Of a stretch of DNA of 64,000 nt, positions 21,529 to 32,799 are shown piece by piece. The number at the start of each line of letters is the position of its first letter. The first letter of the stretch is position 1. Position numbers and translations under genes: made by a program. A model generated the notes under the pieces. The model saw only the letters and a list, made by a program, of their open reading frames with translations. It had not been told where the DNA came from and made no database searches. The DNA is from Anastatus disparis (taxonomy: Eukaryota > Arthropoda > Insecta > Hymenoptera > Eupelmidae): assembly GCA_017163975.1 (NCBI GenBank), contig JAFFSR010000218.1:868001-932000 (forward strand). Reading direction: 5' to 3'.

Positions 21529-23277
21529 TTAATTTTTTCGTAGTACATTTATCTTCAATAAAGCCCGCTTCAATCGAGCCCAAGTTATTTCGATTGTAAA
21601 AACTAAAAATGAAATGAAATATCCTCCGATGATTAAAAAGTACAATACCTTACTTAAGTTTGCATTTTCTTGTTCATTGTTTAATGAAATCTTATTTTCC
21701 AATTTTTCTTGATACTCTATTGTTAATAATCTTGAAATATTGAGATACCAAAAATCAAGGAAGCCACTTTCGAAAACTCGATTCGTAATTTTCTCCAATC
21801 TACTGAGGTACGGGAAATACTCTGGCCAATGCATCATTTTTGTACTAGGAAATGGTCTTTCATCTAAAATATTTATTATCCAACCCTTTGCTATTTTAGA
21901 ATATGTTTGCATTATAGGACGCATAAGAAATTCATTGGTGCAGCATATATTGACATCATCATCAAACACGAGTGCCCTAGCACAATATCTAGTTTCGTTT
22001 TTTTTAACAATAGACATTGTTTTATTTAAATTTAATTGATCTAGCATCCGGCGTAGTTGACTAAATGAATCAGATAATGTATTCAATTTTATGTTTAATT
22101 CTACAACGTTCTTCAAATTTTTTATGTCATCAAATTTTTTCTGCAATACAAATATATTTATCAGACTTTCTAACAACTGTGCTGAAAATACAATGGATAT
22201 GGAAATAAAACACAAAAATATGACTTTTTCAATTGTTGTTCGTGGTGTTGATATCGGACCTAATCCAATTGTAATCATTATTAAGTTGAATGTCGATAGA
22301 AATTTAGAACGACATCGAAGCAAATAAGTTGACACGACGATAAATATAAGAATAATAATTAATCCACTAATTATTATGATAAATTGCCAATAGGATGGTC
22401 TTTCATAGTAACCATACTGTTTGAAAACACAAATTTTATCAATTGCGAAGAATGATACTATTTCATTAATAGCTTTACCCAATTCGTACTTGCCCGACCA
22501 ATCGTAAAATCTAGTGGATTCAGGAATCAAATCTGGATTTTGCAAATTAATACTAGAAATCACTGATTGGCTTATATTATTAAATAACAAAAAATCGAGA
22601 TCGGGTACAGAATTTATTAAGTTATCAGAAAATAGTTCAATGTTATAAGAATATAACTCTGCTTTATATTTGCTTATGTAAGGATTATAATTATGAATCA
22701 CAGCATAAGAATAATCAAAAAGCATTGCGTTATTATTCCGGTTTTTTACTTGATAAGCGGATAAGATCTCTATAATACAAACATGAAAATGATGATATGA
22801 CGATAAAATTTTGAAAACGTTTTCCAAGTTATAACTTTTTTTATTATTTTCAAAAAATATAAGAAGATATGGGGTTCCACGGGAAATTCCAATTGAAACT
22901 ATGCCGATAGCTTTGAAGTAGTCTAATAGTTTTGATGAATTTTCTTGTAAATTTTTGTAATTTATTATTATAATATTGATTGATGTACTATGTTCTGTGG
23001 ATGTCAACATTTCGTATAAAAATTCATAAGTACGGACATGAGGTTTAATTGAAATAATATGAGATTTAAATTTGCTTGTCATTTCTTTGATAATTAATGC
23101 CGATGTAGGAGACATCATTTGTCTCCATGGTATTAAAATACTAACTTGTTCTGTTTCCAGATCTTCTGTCATATGCTGTAATAGATATTTTATCCACATA
23201 ATTTCTTCAAGACCATTTATTTCCCAAAAAATTATAAAAATAATTAAAAATTTTACATTTAATATTTTAATGTTCAT
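21529..23277 (-). CDS. Divergent ionotropic receptor, alpha subfamily, copy 1
   Basis: A 582-residue intronless open frame. Residues 1-21 form a signal peptide, and about 22-280 an extracellular ligand-binding region. Membrane segment M1 is near 296-320, pore segment near 327-341 (FLSTFNLIMITIGLGP), M2 near 351-374, a second ligand-binding lobe 380-540, and M3 near 543-565. This S1-M1-P-M2-S2-M3 order is that of insect IRs, variant ionotropic glutamate receptors used in taste and smell. Canonical glutamate-binding residues were not identified. About 30 residues are missing just before the LFNNIS segment, where the 54333 fragment and the beta genes carry the S1 motif (LHGYTLRAT and following). 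Probably a cation-channel subunit in sensory neurons, but the S1 loss makes ligand binding uncertain. Confidence 0.85.
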   Translation of the reverse strand: MNIKILNVKFLIIFIIFWEINGLEEIMWIKYLLQHMTEDLETEQVSILIPWRQMMSPTSALIIKEMTSKFKSHIISIKPHVRTYEFLYEMLTSTEHSTSINIIIINYKNLQENSSKLLDYFKAIGIVSIGISRGTPYLLIFFENNKKSYNLENVFKILSSYHHFHVCIIEILSAYQVKNRNNNAMLFDYSYAVIHNYNPYISKYKAELYSYNIELFSDNLINSVPDLDFLLFNNISQSVISSINLQNPDLIPESTRFYDWSGKYELGKAINEIVSFFAIDKICVFKQYGYYERPSYWQFIIIISGLIIILIFIVVSTYLLRCRSKFLSTFNLIMITIGLGPISTPRTTIEKVIFLCFISISIVFSAQLLESLINIFVLQKKFDDIKNLKNVVELNIKLNTLSDSFSQLRRMLDQLNLNKTMSIVKKNETRYCARALVFDDDVNICCTNEFLMRPIMQTYSKIAKGWIINILDERPFPSTKMMHWPEYFPYLSRLEKITNRVFESGFLDFWYLNISRLLTIEYQEKLENKISLNNEQENANLSKVLYFLIIGGYFISFLVFTIEITWARLKRALLKINVLRKN

Positions 23278-23845
23278 CTTAATTTAAAATTTAATGAAAA
23301 TTAAAGAATTAATTTTCGTCTTTTCAACGTTTATAAAATTATTGAAAAGAGAAGTACGAAATTTTTTTTGTTCACTTTACTATGAAGAAATTCCTAAAAA
23401 TATAAGAATAATGTAAGATTATACATTATGAAATATAAGTAAAATTAATGCATATCAAACCTTGATTTTTTTTATAATTTTATGCACGCAACTAAAACCG
23501 CATGTAGTTTTTTCTAGCAGAACATTTATGTTTTCGATAAATTTTGAATTGCCTTTATACAGAGTAGTTTTTTAGATGAGTTATTTAAAATGCAAATTTT
23601 TCAAAAGTGTATTATTGAAATATCAAAAATCAATAAATCGATTGTATTAACACATTAGTTATAATTAATATTTTCATGATAATATTATGCAATAAGTATT
23701 CTATAAATTTGAATTATTCATTGGAATCAATAATCTTAATCTATTATAATTGTGATATTTGACGTGGAAAAATTTTGTTTAAATTGACATACTTGTGTCT
23801 GTTGATTTAACAGACATTAAGTAACAGACGAAAAAAGTTAACAGA
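23278..23845. other. Spacer between alpha IR genes 1 and 2
   Basis: No gene. The sequence is homologous to the 5' flanks at about 20.2, 25.8 and 29.4 kb (shared TCAAAAGTGT and CAATAAATCGATTGT). The alpha genes were thus duplicated together with their promoters. Confidence 0.55.
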
Positions 23846-25617
23846 TTACACAAATGTTTTTAACCGCGCATGTATCTTTAATAATGCCCACTTCAATCGA
23901 GCCCAAGTTATTTCTATTGTAAAAATTAGAACTGAAATGAAATATCCTCCGATAATTAAAGAGTACAGTACATTACTTAAGTTTTCTCCTTCTTCTTTTT
24001 TGTTGCTTAATAATATCTTATATTCTAATTTTTGTTGATACTCTTTTTTTAAAAATCTTAAATAATTAAGAGACCATAAATTTATGAAGCCATTTTCGTA
24101 AACTCGATTTGTAATTTTTTCCAATCTACTGAGGTATGGTAAATTCTGTGGCATAAATATCAATTTTGAACCAGGAAATGGTCTGTCATCTAAACTATTT
24201 ATTATCCAACCATTTGCTATTTTAGAACATGATTGCATTATAGGACGTATAAGAAATTCATATATGCAGCATATATTGACATCTTCATCAAACAAAATTG
24301 CCCTAGCACAGTATCTAGTTTCGTTTTTTTTAACAACAAAAATTGTTTCATTTGAATTCAATTCGTCTAACAAGGCGCGAAGTTGACTAAATGAATCAGA
24401 TAATGTATTCAATTTAATGTCTAATTCTATAACATTTTTCAAATTTTTTATGTCATCAAATTTTTTCTGCAATACAAATATATTTATCAGACTTTCTAAC
24501 AATTGTACTGAAAATACAATGGATATAGAAATAAAACATAAAAATATGACTTTTTCAATAATTGTTCGTGGCGTTGATATTGGACCTAATCCAATTGTAA
24601 TAATTATTAAGTTGAATGTCGATAGAAATTTAGAATCACAACGAAGCAAATAAATTGATATCACGATAAATATAAAAATAATAATTAATCCACTAATTAT
24701 TATAATAAATTGCCAATAGGATGGTTTTTCATAATAACCATACTGTTTAAAAACACAGATTTGATCAGTTGCGTAGAACGGTACTATCTCATCAATAAAT
24801 TCTCTTATTTGCAAACTGGGTGACCAATCCAGATCGTATAATTCCGGTTCAGAAATCAGATCTAGATTTAGCGAGTTAACACTAGATTTCACTTTCTGGC
24901 TTATATTTTTAAACAACGTAACATCGAGATCGGATACAGAATTTATTAACTTGTCAGAAAATATCTCAATGTTTTGAGAATATAATTCTTTTTTATATTT
25001 TTGTATATAAGGATTATAATCATGAATCAAGGCATAAGGATAATTAAAAAACATTGTATTTATATTTTTCCGGTTTTTTACTTGATTTACTGATAAGATC
25101 TCTATAATACAAACATTCAAATGATACCACGGAAATAAAGTCTTGAAAAAGTTTTCAAAGCTGTAACTTTTTTTATTATTTTCAACAAATATAAGAAAAT
25201 ATGGGCTTGCATACAGAACGTTCGTTGATAGTTTGTCGATAATTCCAAGGTAGTCTAATAGTGTAAATGAATTTTTTCTCCAGTTTCTGTAATTAATTAT
25301 TATAATATTGATCGATGTACGATGTTCTCTGAATGTTAACATGTTCCTTAAAATTTCAAAACTACGGTTATTAGTATTAGGTTTTACAGAAATAATATGA
25401 GATTGAAATTTGCTTGTCATTTCTTTCAAAATCAATGTAGATATAGGAGACATCATTTTTTTATCCTTGGTATTAAAATACTAACTTGTTTTATTTTCAG
25501 ATCTTCTTTCATGTACTTTAATACATATTTCATCCACATCATTTCTTCGAGACCACTTATTTCCCAAAAAATTAAAAAAACAATTAAAAATTTTATATTT
25601 AATAATTTAATGTTCAT
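23846..25617 (-). pseudogene. Alpha ionotropic receptor copy 2, frameshifted near the N-terminus
   Basis: The start at 25617 (MNIKLLNIKFLIV) begins a signal peptide and about 54 codons matching copy 3. At 25456-25462 an A-run on the coding strand is 7 long, where copy 3 has 5. This shifts the frame and stops at TGA. From MMSPIS (25456 downwards) a 536-residue frame continues through M1, pore, M2, S2 lobe and M3, ending at 23846. All domains beyond the break look intact. The downstream frame alone would lack a signal peptide. This is either a recent pseudogene or an assembly error in a homopolymer. Like copies 1 and 3, it lacks ~30 residues of S1. Its C-terminal third is almost identical to copy 3. 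Confidence 0.78.
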
Positions 25618-27246
25618 CTTGATTTGAAATTCAATGGAAATCAAAGAATTAATAATTTTTCTTGTTTCCAACGTTTATAAATGCATATCAAACCTCTATT
25701 TTTTGTTATAATTTTATGAATAGAATTAAAACTGTCTGTAGTATTTTTTTAAAAGACTTTAAGCAGAATATTTATGTTTTCGATAAATTTTGAATTTCCT
25801 TTTCACACAGAGTAGTTTTATAGTTAAGTTATTCAAAATGAAAATTTATCAAAAGTGTTATATTAAAATGCCAAAAATCAATAAATCGATTGTATATACA
25901 CATTAAATTAAAATTAATATTTTCAGCATAATATTATGCAATAAGTATTTCATAAATTATTCATCGGAATCAATAATCTTAATCCATTATAATTGTGATA
26001 TTTAATATGGTGAATTTTCTTCGATTTATAAATAGAATTTTAAAATACCAAACCTAATCAGCCTGTCAATGTAAATAAATTTGAATAACTTTTTGCAAAA
26101 TTCATGTTTGAACTAATAATTAAAAACTTCATGTTTAATAATTAAACTCTCATTTTTGTTTGAAGCTGATAAATATTAAAACTATTTAGTTTTAAATATT
26201 AAAAGGCTGTTCAGGTGAAAACTATTCATCTTGAAAAAAGTGTTGGGTTGCCGACGTTCGACTCGTCGTAATGTAGCTTCTTTAAGTTTTTGTATGCCAA
26301 GATTGCAAATCTCAGCACAGTTGCATAATTGATGTTTCAATTCAATAATCCATGTTCATACTAAATTAATAATCCAAGTTTATGCTAAGTTAATGACCCA
26401 AGTTTATATTTAAACAACCTTTTAAAAACATTTAAATATATATGTTTAAAAATTTTATGATTCTGAAAAAAAAGGATTGAAAACCTATAATAAATAGTTG
26501 GATGAGTCAAAAAATATTTGAGTCTCTGAATAGGCCTAACTAGGTTAAACGTTTTAGAGAACAATACTGTGAACTGAATAAAGCGTTCTGCACAGTCGAG
26601 AGAGAGAGATTTTATGTGAAAAAAATATCTAAGATATATGTGGTTGATGTTTGATTGTTCTAGGGAAGTGAGTTGGAGAAGCTAGAGCTTCAATAGAGAA
26701 ATCGTGGCGACGGTGGGCTCTCGAAAGAGAGTTTTGTTTAATGTTATTAGATAGATAGGTAGATAGATAGACAGAGCAAAGAGCAAAAATAAGTCGAGCG
26801 TATTATTGATGTCCAGAGGTGAATAGAGAGAGAAAGAGAAGATGCGAAGGGATTTATTCGAAAATTTGGTTTCGATGCCGACTTTACAGGAGATAGCTGT
26901 GTTGATGATAATAGGTTTATGGCGAATATTATTTCTGACAAGTACTTAATTCATCAATCATGTGCCAATCCATTTTGTAGGTGCTCGTCAACAAGTTCGC
27001 TTGGCGCTTGTAAGCACAAAACATGTGTAATTAGTCATTCGAAATTTCTCTCATACTAGACTAATGATATTCATGGACTTATATAAAAACTGTTTAATTT
27101 AGCTTAAAAATAAACAAAGAATTAAAATTTAATTTAGAGAAAACCGAAAAGACAAACATGTTGGCAGAATTTTTTATATCTACTAAAGATATGACCACTG
27201 ATCTGTAAAGCACCCCAAATAATGATATTTAGCGTCATTAGGCGCA
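25618..27246. other. Spacer between alpha IR genes 2 and 3
   Basis: No coding exon is supported. The right part (25.7-26.3 kb) is the duplicated 5' flank, ending in GGTTGCCGAC...CTCGTCGTAATGTAGC, repeated near 29820. About 26540-26940 is a unique GA-rich stretch with a GATA microsatellite. 27000 carries the conserved 3'-flank block (CGCTTGGCGCTTGTAAGCAC). Confidence 0.5.
26749..26770. repeat. (GATA)n microsatellite
   Basis: A short run of ATAG/GATA units with one interruption. Confidence 0.85.
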
Positions 27247-28995
27247 TTAATTTGCTTGTAGTACATGTATCCTTAATAATGCCCACTTCAATCGAGTCCA
27301 AGTTATTTCCATTATAAAAACTAAAAATGAAATAAAATATCCTCCGATAATTAAAAAGTACAGTACATTACTTAAGTTTTCTCCTTCTTCTTTTTTGTTG
27401 CTTAATAATATCTTATATTCTAATTTTTGTTGATACTCTTTTTTTAAAAATCTTAAATAATTAAGAGACCATAAATTTATGAAGCCATTTTCGTAAACTC
27501 GATTTGTAATTTTTTCCAATCTACTGAGGTATGGTAAATTCTGTGGCATAAATATCAATTTTGAACCAGGAAATGGTCTGTCATCTAAACTATTTATTAT
27601 CCAACCATTTGCTATTTTAGAACATGATTGCATTATAGGACGCATAAGAAATTCATATATGCAGCATATATTGACATCTTCATCAAACAAAATTGCCCCA
27701 GCACATGATCTACTTTCGTTTTTTTGAACAACAAAAATTGTTTTATTTAAATTCAATTCATCTAGCATCCGGCGTAATTGACTAAATGAATCAGATAATG
27801 TATTCAATTTGATGTTTAATTCTACGACATTCTTCAAATTTTTTATGTCATAAAATTTTATCTGCAATACAAATATATTTATCAGACTTTCTAACAATTG
27901 TGCTGAAAATACAATGGATATTGAAATAAAACATAAAAATATGACTTTTTCAATAATTGTTCGTGGTGTTGATATTGGACTTAATCCAATTGTAATCATT
28001 ATTAAGTTGAATGTCGATAGAAATTTAGAACCACAACGAAGCAAATAAATTGATATCACGATAAATATGAAAATAATAATTAATCCACTAATTATTATAA
28101 TAAATTGCCAATAGGATGGTTTTTCATAGTAACCGTACTGTTTGAAAATACAAATTTGATCAGTTGCGTGAGACGATACCATCTCATTAATAAATTTACC
28201 TAAATCAAAAATGAGTGACCCATCATTATCGTAAGCTAATCGAGAAATCAAATCTGGATCTAACAAGTTAACGTTATATGTCACTAATTGGCTTATACTT
28301 TCGAAGAAGAAAGCATCGGGAACAGATATAGCATTTCTGAACTTATTAGAAAATAGTTCAATGTTTTGAGAATATAATTCTGTTTTATTTTTTTCTATAT
28401 AAGGATTATAATCATGAATCAAGGCATAAGGATAATCAAAAAGCATTGTGTTAATATTCTTTATTTTTTTTACTTGATATGCGGATAAGATCTCTATAAT
28501 ACAAACATTCAAATAATGCCACGACCATAAAGTCTTGAAAAACTTTTCAAAGTTGTAACTTTTTTCATGATTTTCAACAAATATAAGATAATATGGTCTT
28601 GCATCGGAAAAGCCATTTGAAACTTGGTTGATAATTTCAAAATAGTCAAATAGTTCGTGTAATATTGTGTAATTAATTATTATAATATTGATTGATGTAC
28701 GATGCGCTTTAAAAGTCAATGATTTCTTTAAAATTTCAACACTACGATCATTAGTATGAGGTTTTATAGAAACAATGTGAGATTGAAATTTGCTTGTTAT
28801 TTCATTGAAAATTAACGTAGATATAGGAGACATCATTTTTATCCTTGGTATTAAAATACTAACTTGTTTTATTTTCAGATCTTCTTCCATGTACTTTAAT
28901 ACATATTTCATCCACATCATTTCTTCGAGACCATTTATTTCCCAAAAGATTAAATAAACAATTAAAAATTTTATATTCAATATTTTAATGTTCAT
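27247..28995 (-). CDS. Divergent ionotropic receptor, alpha subfamily, copy 3
   Basis: A 582-residue intronless frame with the same layout as copy 1: signal peptide 1-21, extracellular region, then M1 (YWQFIIIISGLIIIFIFIVI), the pore segment containing FNLIMITIGLSP, M2 (FLCFISISIVFSAQLLESLI), S2 lobe and M3 (VLYFLIIGGYFISFLVFIM). It is the intact partner of frameshifted copy 2. The two share a ~330-bp nearly identical stretch in the S2 lobe (27356-27690 here), which suggests gene conversion. It lacks the same ~30-residue S1 segment as copies 1 and 2. Probably a chemoreceptor subunit in the dendrite membrane. Confidence 0.85.
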   Translation of the reverse strand: MNIKILNIKFLIVYLIFWEINGLEEMMWMKYVLKYMEEDLKIKQVSILIPRIKMMSPISTLIFNEITSKFQSHIVSIKPHTNDRSVEILKKSLTFKAHRTSINIIIINYTILHELFDYFEIINQVSNGFSDARPYYLIFVENHEKSYNFEKFFKTLWSWHYLNVCIIEILSAYQVKKIKNINTMLFDYPYALIHDYNPYIEKNKTELYSQNIELFSNKFRNAISVPDAFFFESISQLVTYNVNLLDPDLISRLAYDNDGSLIFDLGKFINEMVSSHATDQICIFKQYGYYEKPSYWQFIIIISGLIIIFIFIVISIYLLRCGSKFLSTFNLIMITIGLSPISTPRTIIEKVIFLCFISISIVFSAQLLESLINIFVLQIKFYDIKNLKNVVELNIKLNTLSDSFSQLRRMLDELNLNKTIFVVQKNESRSCAGAILFDEDVNICCIYEFLMRPIMQSCSKIANGWIINSLDDRPFPGSKLIFMPQNLPYLSRLEKITNRVYENGFINLWSLNYLRFLKKEYQQKLEYKILLSNKKEEGENLSNVLYFLIIGGYFISFLVFIMEITWTRLKWALLRIHVLQAN

Positions 28996-30512
28996 CTTGA
29001 AAATTTTTAATTTTTAATGTTTATCTTTAAAATTTAATAAATATCAAAGAATTAATAATTCTTCTTCTTTCCAACATTCATAAAATTATTTAGAGTAAAA
29101 GTACGAAATTCTTTCATGTTCACTTAAGGATCAATCTATGTACAGCAGATTTTTCTATTTGTTTAAACAATATTTTTATATGAATAATTGGTGCCATCGG
29201 GGATAATCAATTTTGCCATAGGACATTAATGCATATCAAAGCTCTATTTTTTTGTGATAATTTTATGCACGGAATTTAAACCGGCTGTAGTATTTTCTTA
29301 AAAGATTCTTTATTCAGAACATTTATATATATTTTATAAATTTCAAATTTTTATATTATATTTTTTATAAATTTCGAATTTTCTTTTTACGAAGAAGTTT
29401 TATAGTTGAGTTATTCAAAATGCAAATTTATCAAAAGTGTGATATTAAAATGCCAAAAATCAATAAATCGATTGTGTCTACACATTAAATTATGATTAAT
29501 ATTTTTACGATAATATTATGCAATAAGTATTCCATAAATGTAAATTATTCATCGAAATCAATAATCTTAATTTGATGTGGCAAAATTTTGTTTCATTTAT
29601 AAATAGAATTTTAAATTACCAATCCCAATCAACGTGGCAATTTAAAATAAATTTGAATAACTTTCTGCAAAATTCATGTTTTAATTAATAATTAAAAATG
29701 CCTTGTTTGATAATTAAAATTTCATTCTTGTTCGAAGCTGTTTAATATTGCAACTATTCAATTTTAAATATTAAAAAATTATTCATAACAAAACTATTCA
29801 TCTTGAAAAAAGTGTCGCGTTGCCGACTTACAACTCGTCGTAATGTAGCACCTTCAAGTTTTTTTACGTCAAACATAGGCAAAAACTCGCCATCTCACTA
29901 ACGAAGGCAAAACCAGCTATTCACTAACATCTAGGCAAGAACATGCTACCGCACTTTCAAAGTTAAGATCCCACTATTTAAACGCTTTATGTATTTTATC
30001 ATTTCATTTAATATTTTCTTAACACTTTTTCATATTTTAATGTATATGAAATTTTGAATTATAATTTTTTTAAATATTCTAATAAAATTTCGTATTTTTA
30101 ATAAAAACGTATTGAATTATATAGGATTATGTAAAAATAAATTTTCAATATTTTATTGCAATTTTGATAAATTTAGAAGTTTTTAAAATTCTTATTATAT
30201 ATTTATATATAAAATATATCGTTTATTCAATAATTTAATAAACATCTATTAAAAATCATTCCGCGACTGTGACCCGTTTTACAACTGATACTTTTGTCTT
30301 GACGACTGATATTGTAAGAGAGTCAAATAGAAATAACGTAATAATTGCTGCCAAGCAATTTTATCGACGATACCATCTAATGTTTCAGAAAAGAAGGTTG
30401 GTAGAAATCAGTACTCCATCCCACTCCTTATCTATAATTTCTTTCCTTCTTTTGTTCAGCTTTGGAATCGTTACATATGTTGAGATTTATTTTAGTCCTT
30501 CTCTGTGTGCGA
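28996..30512. other. Spacer between alpha IR copy 3 and the BTB genes
   Basis: 28996-29880 is the duplicated alpha 5' flank. 29880-30260 is AT-rich. From about 30270 the sequence is homologous to 32430-32680 upstream of the second BTB gene. The open frame through 30269-30523 is just this conserved promoter region. Confidence 0.5.
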
Positions 30513-30517
30513 TCAGT
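30513..30517 (+). promoter_or_regulatory. Possible initiator upstream of the first BTB gene
   Basis: TCAGT, an arthropod-type initiator, sits in CTCTGTGTGCGATCAGTGG. The block is conserved at the same place upstream of both BTB genes, about 105 bp before the start codon. Inferred only from motif and conservation. Confidence 0.35.
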
Positions 30518-30618
30518 GGCTAAGGTTTAAATTCAAATTTCATTGCTAGTAAACAAAAATATATCGTTGTACTTATTTAATTAAATCTAATAAATCTTTG
30601 TATTCAGTTTTCCATCAA

Positions 30619-31731
30619 ATGGCTTCGAAAAGAAAGTTATCAGATCAAGCTTTAGAAGACAAAGTTTTTAAAATTCGAAAAATTGATAATAAAGGAACTG
30701 TTTGCAGTAAGGAATATTCCATGATTTGGAAAATACTTGAAAATTCACATGATGGTATAAAATCGTTTGTAACTGATGGCAATTCCAATCCAAGCAGTAA
30801 ACTGGATGATGAAAATGCGCACGATATAACATTTAAATGTTACTTAAAAAATGGTTTTTTGAAAGATTATTATAAAATTGTATTACAATTGACTTTAAGT
30901 TCTTATAAGACTGTATTTTCATATAATCTTCCTGAAAATATGAGTATATTATTATCTCTTATTGATAAAAATAAGTACATACGGAATACTCATAAAAAAG
31001 TAATAAAAACTATAAAGGAAGAAATTTCAGAAATTGAATTTTCAAATTTTATAAAAAAAGCTGATATTGATGATAAAAATAATAGTTTTTTCTCAAACGA
31101 AGAATTGATGATTTATTGCAAAATATATTATGGCGAAGAGAGGAATGCAACTGAAGAAATATTACTCAATGATGACATCCCAGCAAATTGTCAGCTAAAA
31201 GTTCTTGATAATTTTAAGGAACTGATAGAAAGTGAAAGATTCAGCGATATGAAATTTATCATAGACAACAAAGAATTAAAAGTGCACAAAAATATTTTAT
31301 CTGCACAAAGTCCCGTGTTCAAAGCCATCATTGAATCCAATACTACAGAAGAAAAAGATAATATAATTGAAATAAATGATGTAAGTTACGAAACAATGAA
31401 AGAAGTGTTGAGATTTATTTATGCAGGGGATATAAAAAATGTGAAAAGAATGGCTAAGGATATTTTTGTAGCGGCCGAAAAGTACAAAATAAGTGGATTA
31501 AAGACGATCTGTGAGAACGAATTAATTGCGTCTTTAAATATTTAAAATATTAGTGATATGTTAAAGTTAGTTGATCAACATGATTCGAAAAATCTTAAAA
31601 AAAGGGTCTTGAATTTTATTTTTTATGAAGCAAAAGTTAATAATTCAGAAAAATTTCAGAAAACACTTGATACTTTGTCAAATAATTTATTAAAAGAAAT
31701 AATTAATAAAGTAATGTCAAAATTTTTCTGA
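30619..31731 (+). pseudogene. MATH-BTB (SPOP/TDPOZ-like) gene with an early stop
   Basis: I chose the start at 30619 (MASKRK) because the intact neighbour starts identically. Residues 1-308 hold a degenerate MATH-like region (about 30-190) and a BTB domain (about 202-300: FSDMKFIIDNKELKVHKNIL ... VLRFIYAGDI ... AAEKY). Codon 309 (31543-31545) is TAA, where the paralogue has GAA. The same frame then continues open for 61 more codons of clearly homologous BACK-like sequence to a stop at 31731. The product could be a BTB protein lacking its C-terminus, or a young pseudogene. SPOP-like proteins bind substrates through MATH and cullin-3 through BTB. An AATAAA near 31987 could serve as poly(A) signal. 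Confidence 0.8.
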
Positions 31732-32677
31732 TTACACATTGAAGTCATTGCGTAAGACAAATGTACAGCCTTTGAAATATATAATTTCCTTCAACTTATC
31801 AAACCTATAAGATTCTTCATTTAATTAATTTGTTTATAATTAGCATTAATGTGTTTGTATACAAATATCATAAAATTTGTCTTTTTTCTTTGATATATTA
31901 ATCTTAAATTTCACCTTATACGTATATTCGAACGTTTAATTTTTTTGTTGATAATTGTAATTTCATGTTTGTCCTTCAGAAATATAATAAAGTACAGTTT
32001 ATAAAATAAAGTATAGAAAGTTTTATATTTATTCAACCCATAATCATTGTACTTTGATAACTATTAAAATTTATACATAAATAGGTTACATTATAATCTA
32101 AAATTTCATTTAGAATCAGTCAGTTTCTACTGAACATTTACAACAAAATTAATGAAATTCTTTCCAAAAGAACTATTATTAAAAAAATAATAATAAAAGT
32201 AAAATTTCTATCGTTAAGAAATCTATATATTAAATTTTAGCTACTTAGAATTAATTGACTGCAATATTTTTCTAAATTTGAAAAGCTCAAGACCAATTTT
32301 TTTTTCCTCCTATAAATATCTATTTTTAATATGCATGGATTAATATTTTAGATGCTTCGCCAAATATAGTATTTTTAAAATTGGGTTGTTCGTTTATTTG
32401 ATAAATTTGTAAACATTTATTTAACATTATTTCCGCGACTTAAATTCTTATTACTATAATTTTGCCTTAGTAAGTAATATTGGGAGGAGAGTCAAGTAAA
32501 AATAATGTAATAATTGCGACCAATCAATTTTATCGAAACACCTTTATGTTTTCAGAATAGAAGATTGGTAGAAATCAGTACTCCATCCCACTCCTTATCT
32601 ATCATTGCTTTTTTTCCTTTGTGCTGCTTTTGAATCGTTATATGCTGAGATTTATTTTAGTCCTTCTCTGTGTGCGA
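31732..32677. other. Spacer between the two BTB genes
   Basis: No gene. The first half resembles the 3' flank of the second BTB gene (33.9-34.5 kb, shared TTATTCAACCCA...AATCAT), and the second half its promoter. The gene was thus duplicated as a ~2.2-kb tandem unit. Confidence 0.55.
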
Positions 32678-32682
32678 TCAGT
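32678..32682 (+). promoter_or_regulatory. Possible initiator upstream of the second BTB gene
   Basis: TCAGT in GTGTGCGATCAGTGG, about 120 bp upstream of the start. The flanking block matches that before the first BTB gene. Confidence 0.35.
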
Positions 32683-32799
32683 GGTTAAGGTTTAAATTTA
32701 AATTTCATTGTCAACGCTAATTGTTACTGATAAACAAAAATATATCTTTGTACTTATTTAATTAAATCTAATAAATCTTTGTATTTAGTTTTCTATCTA

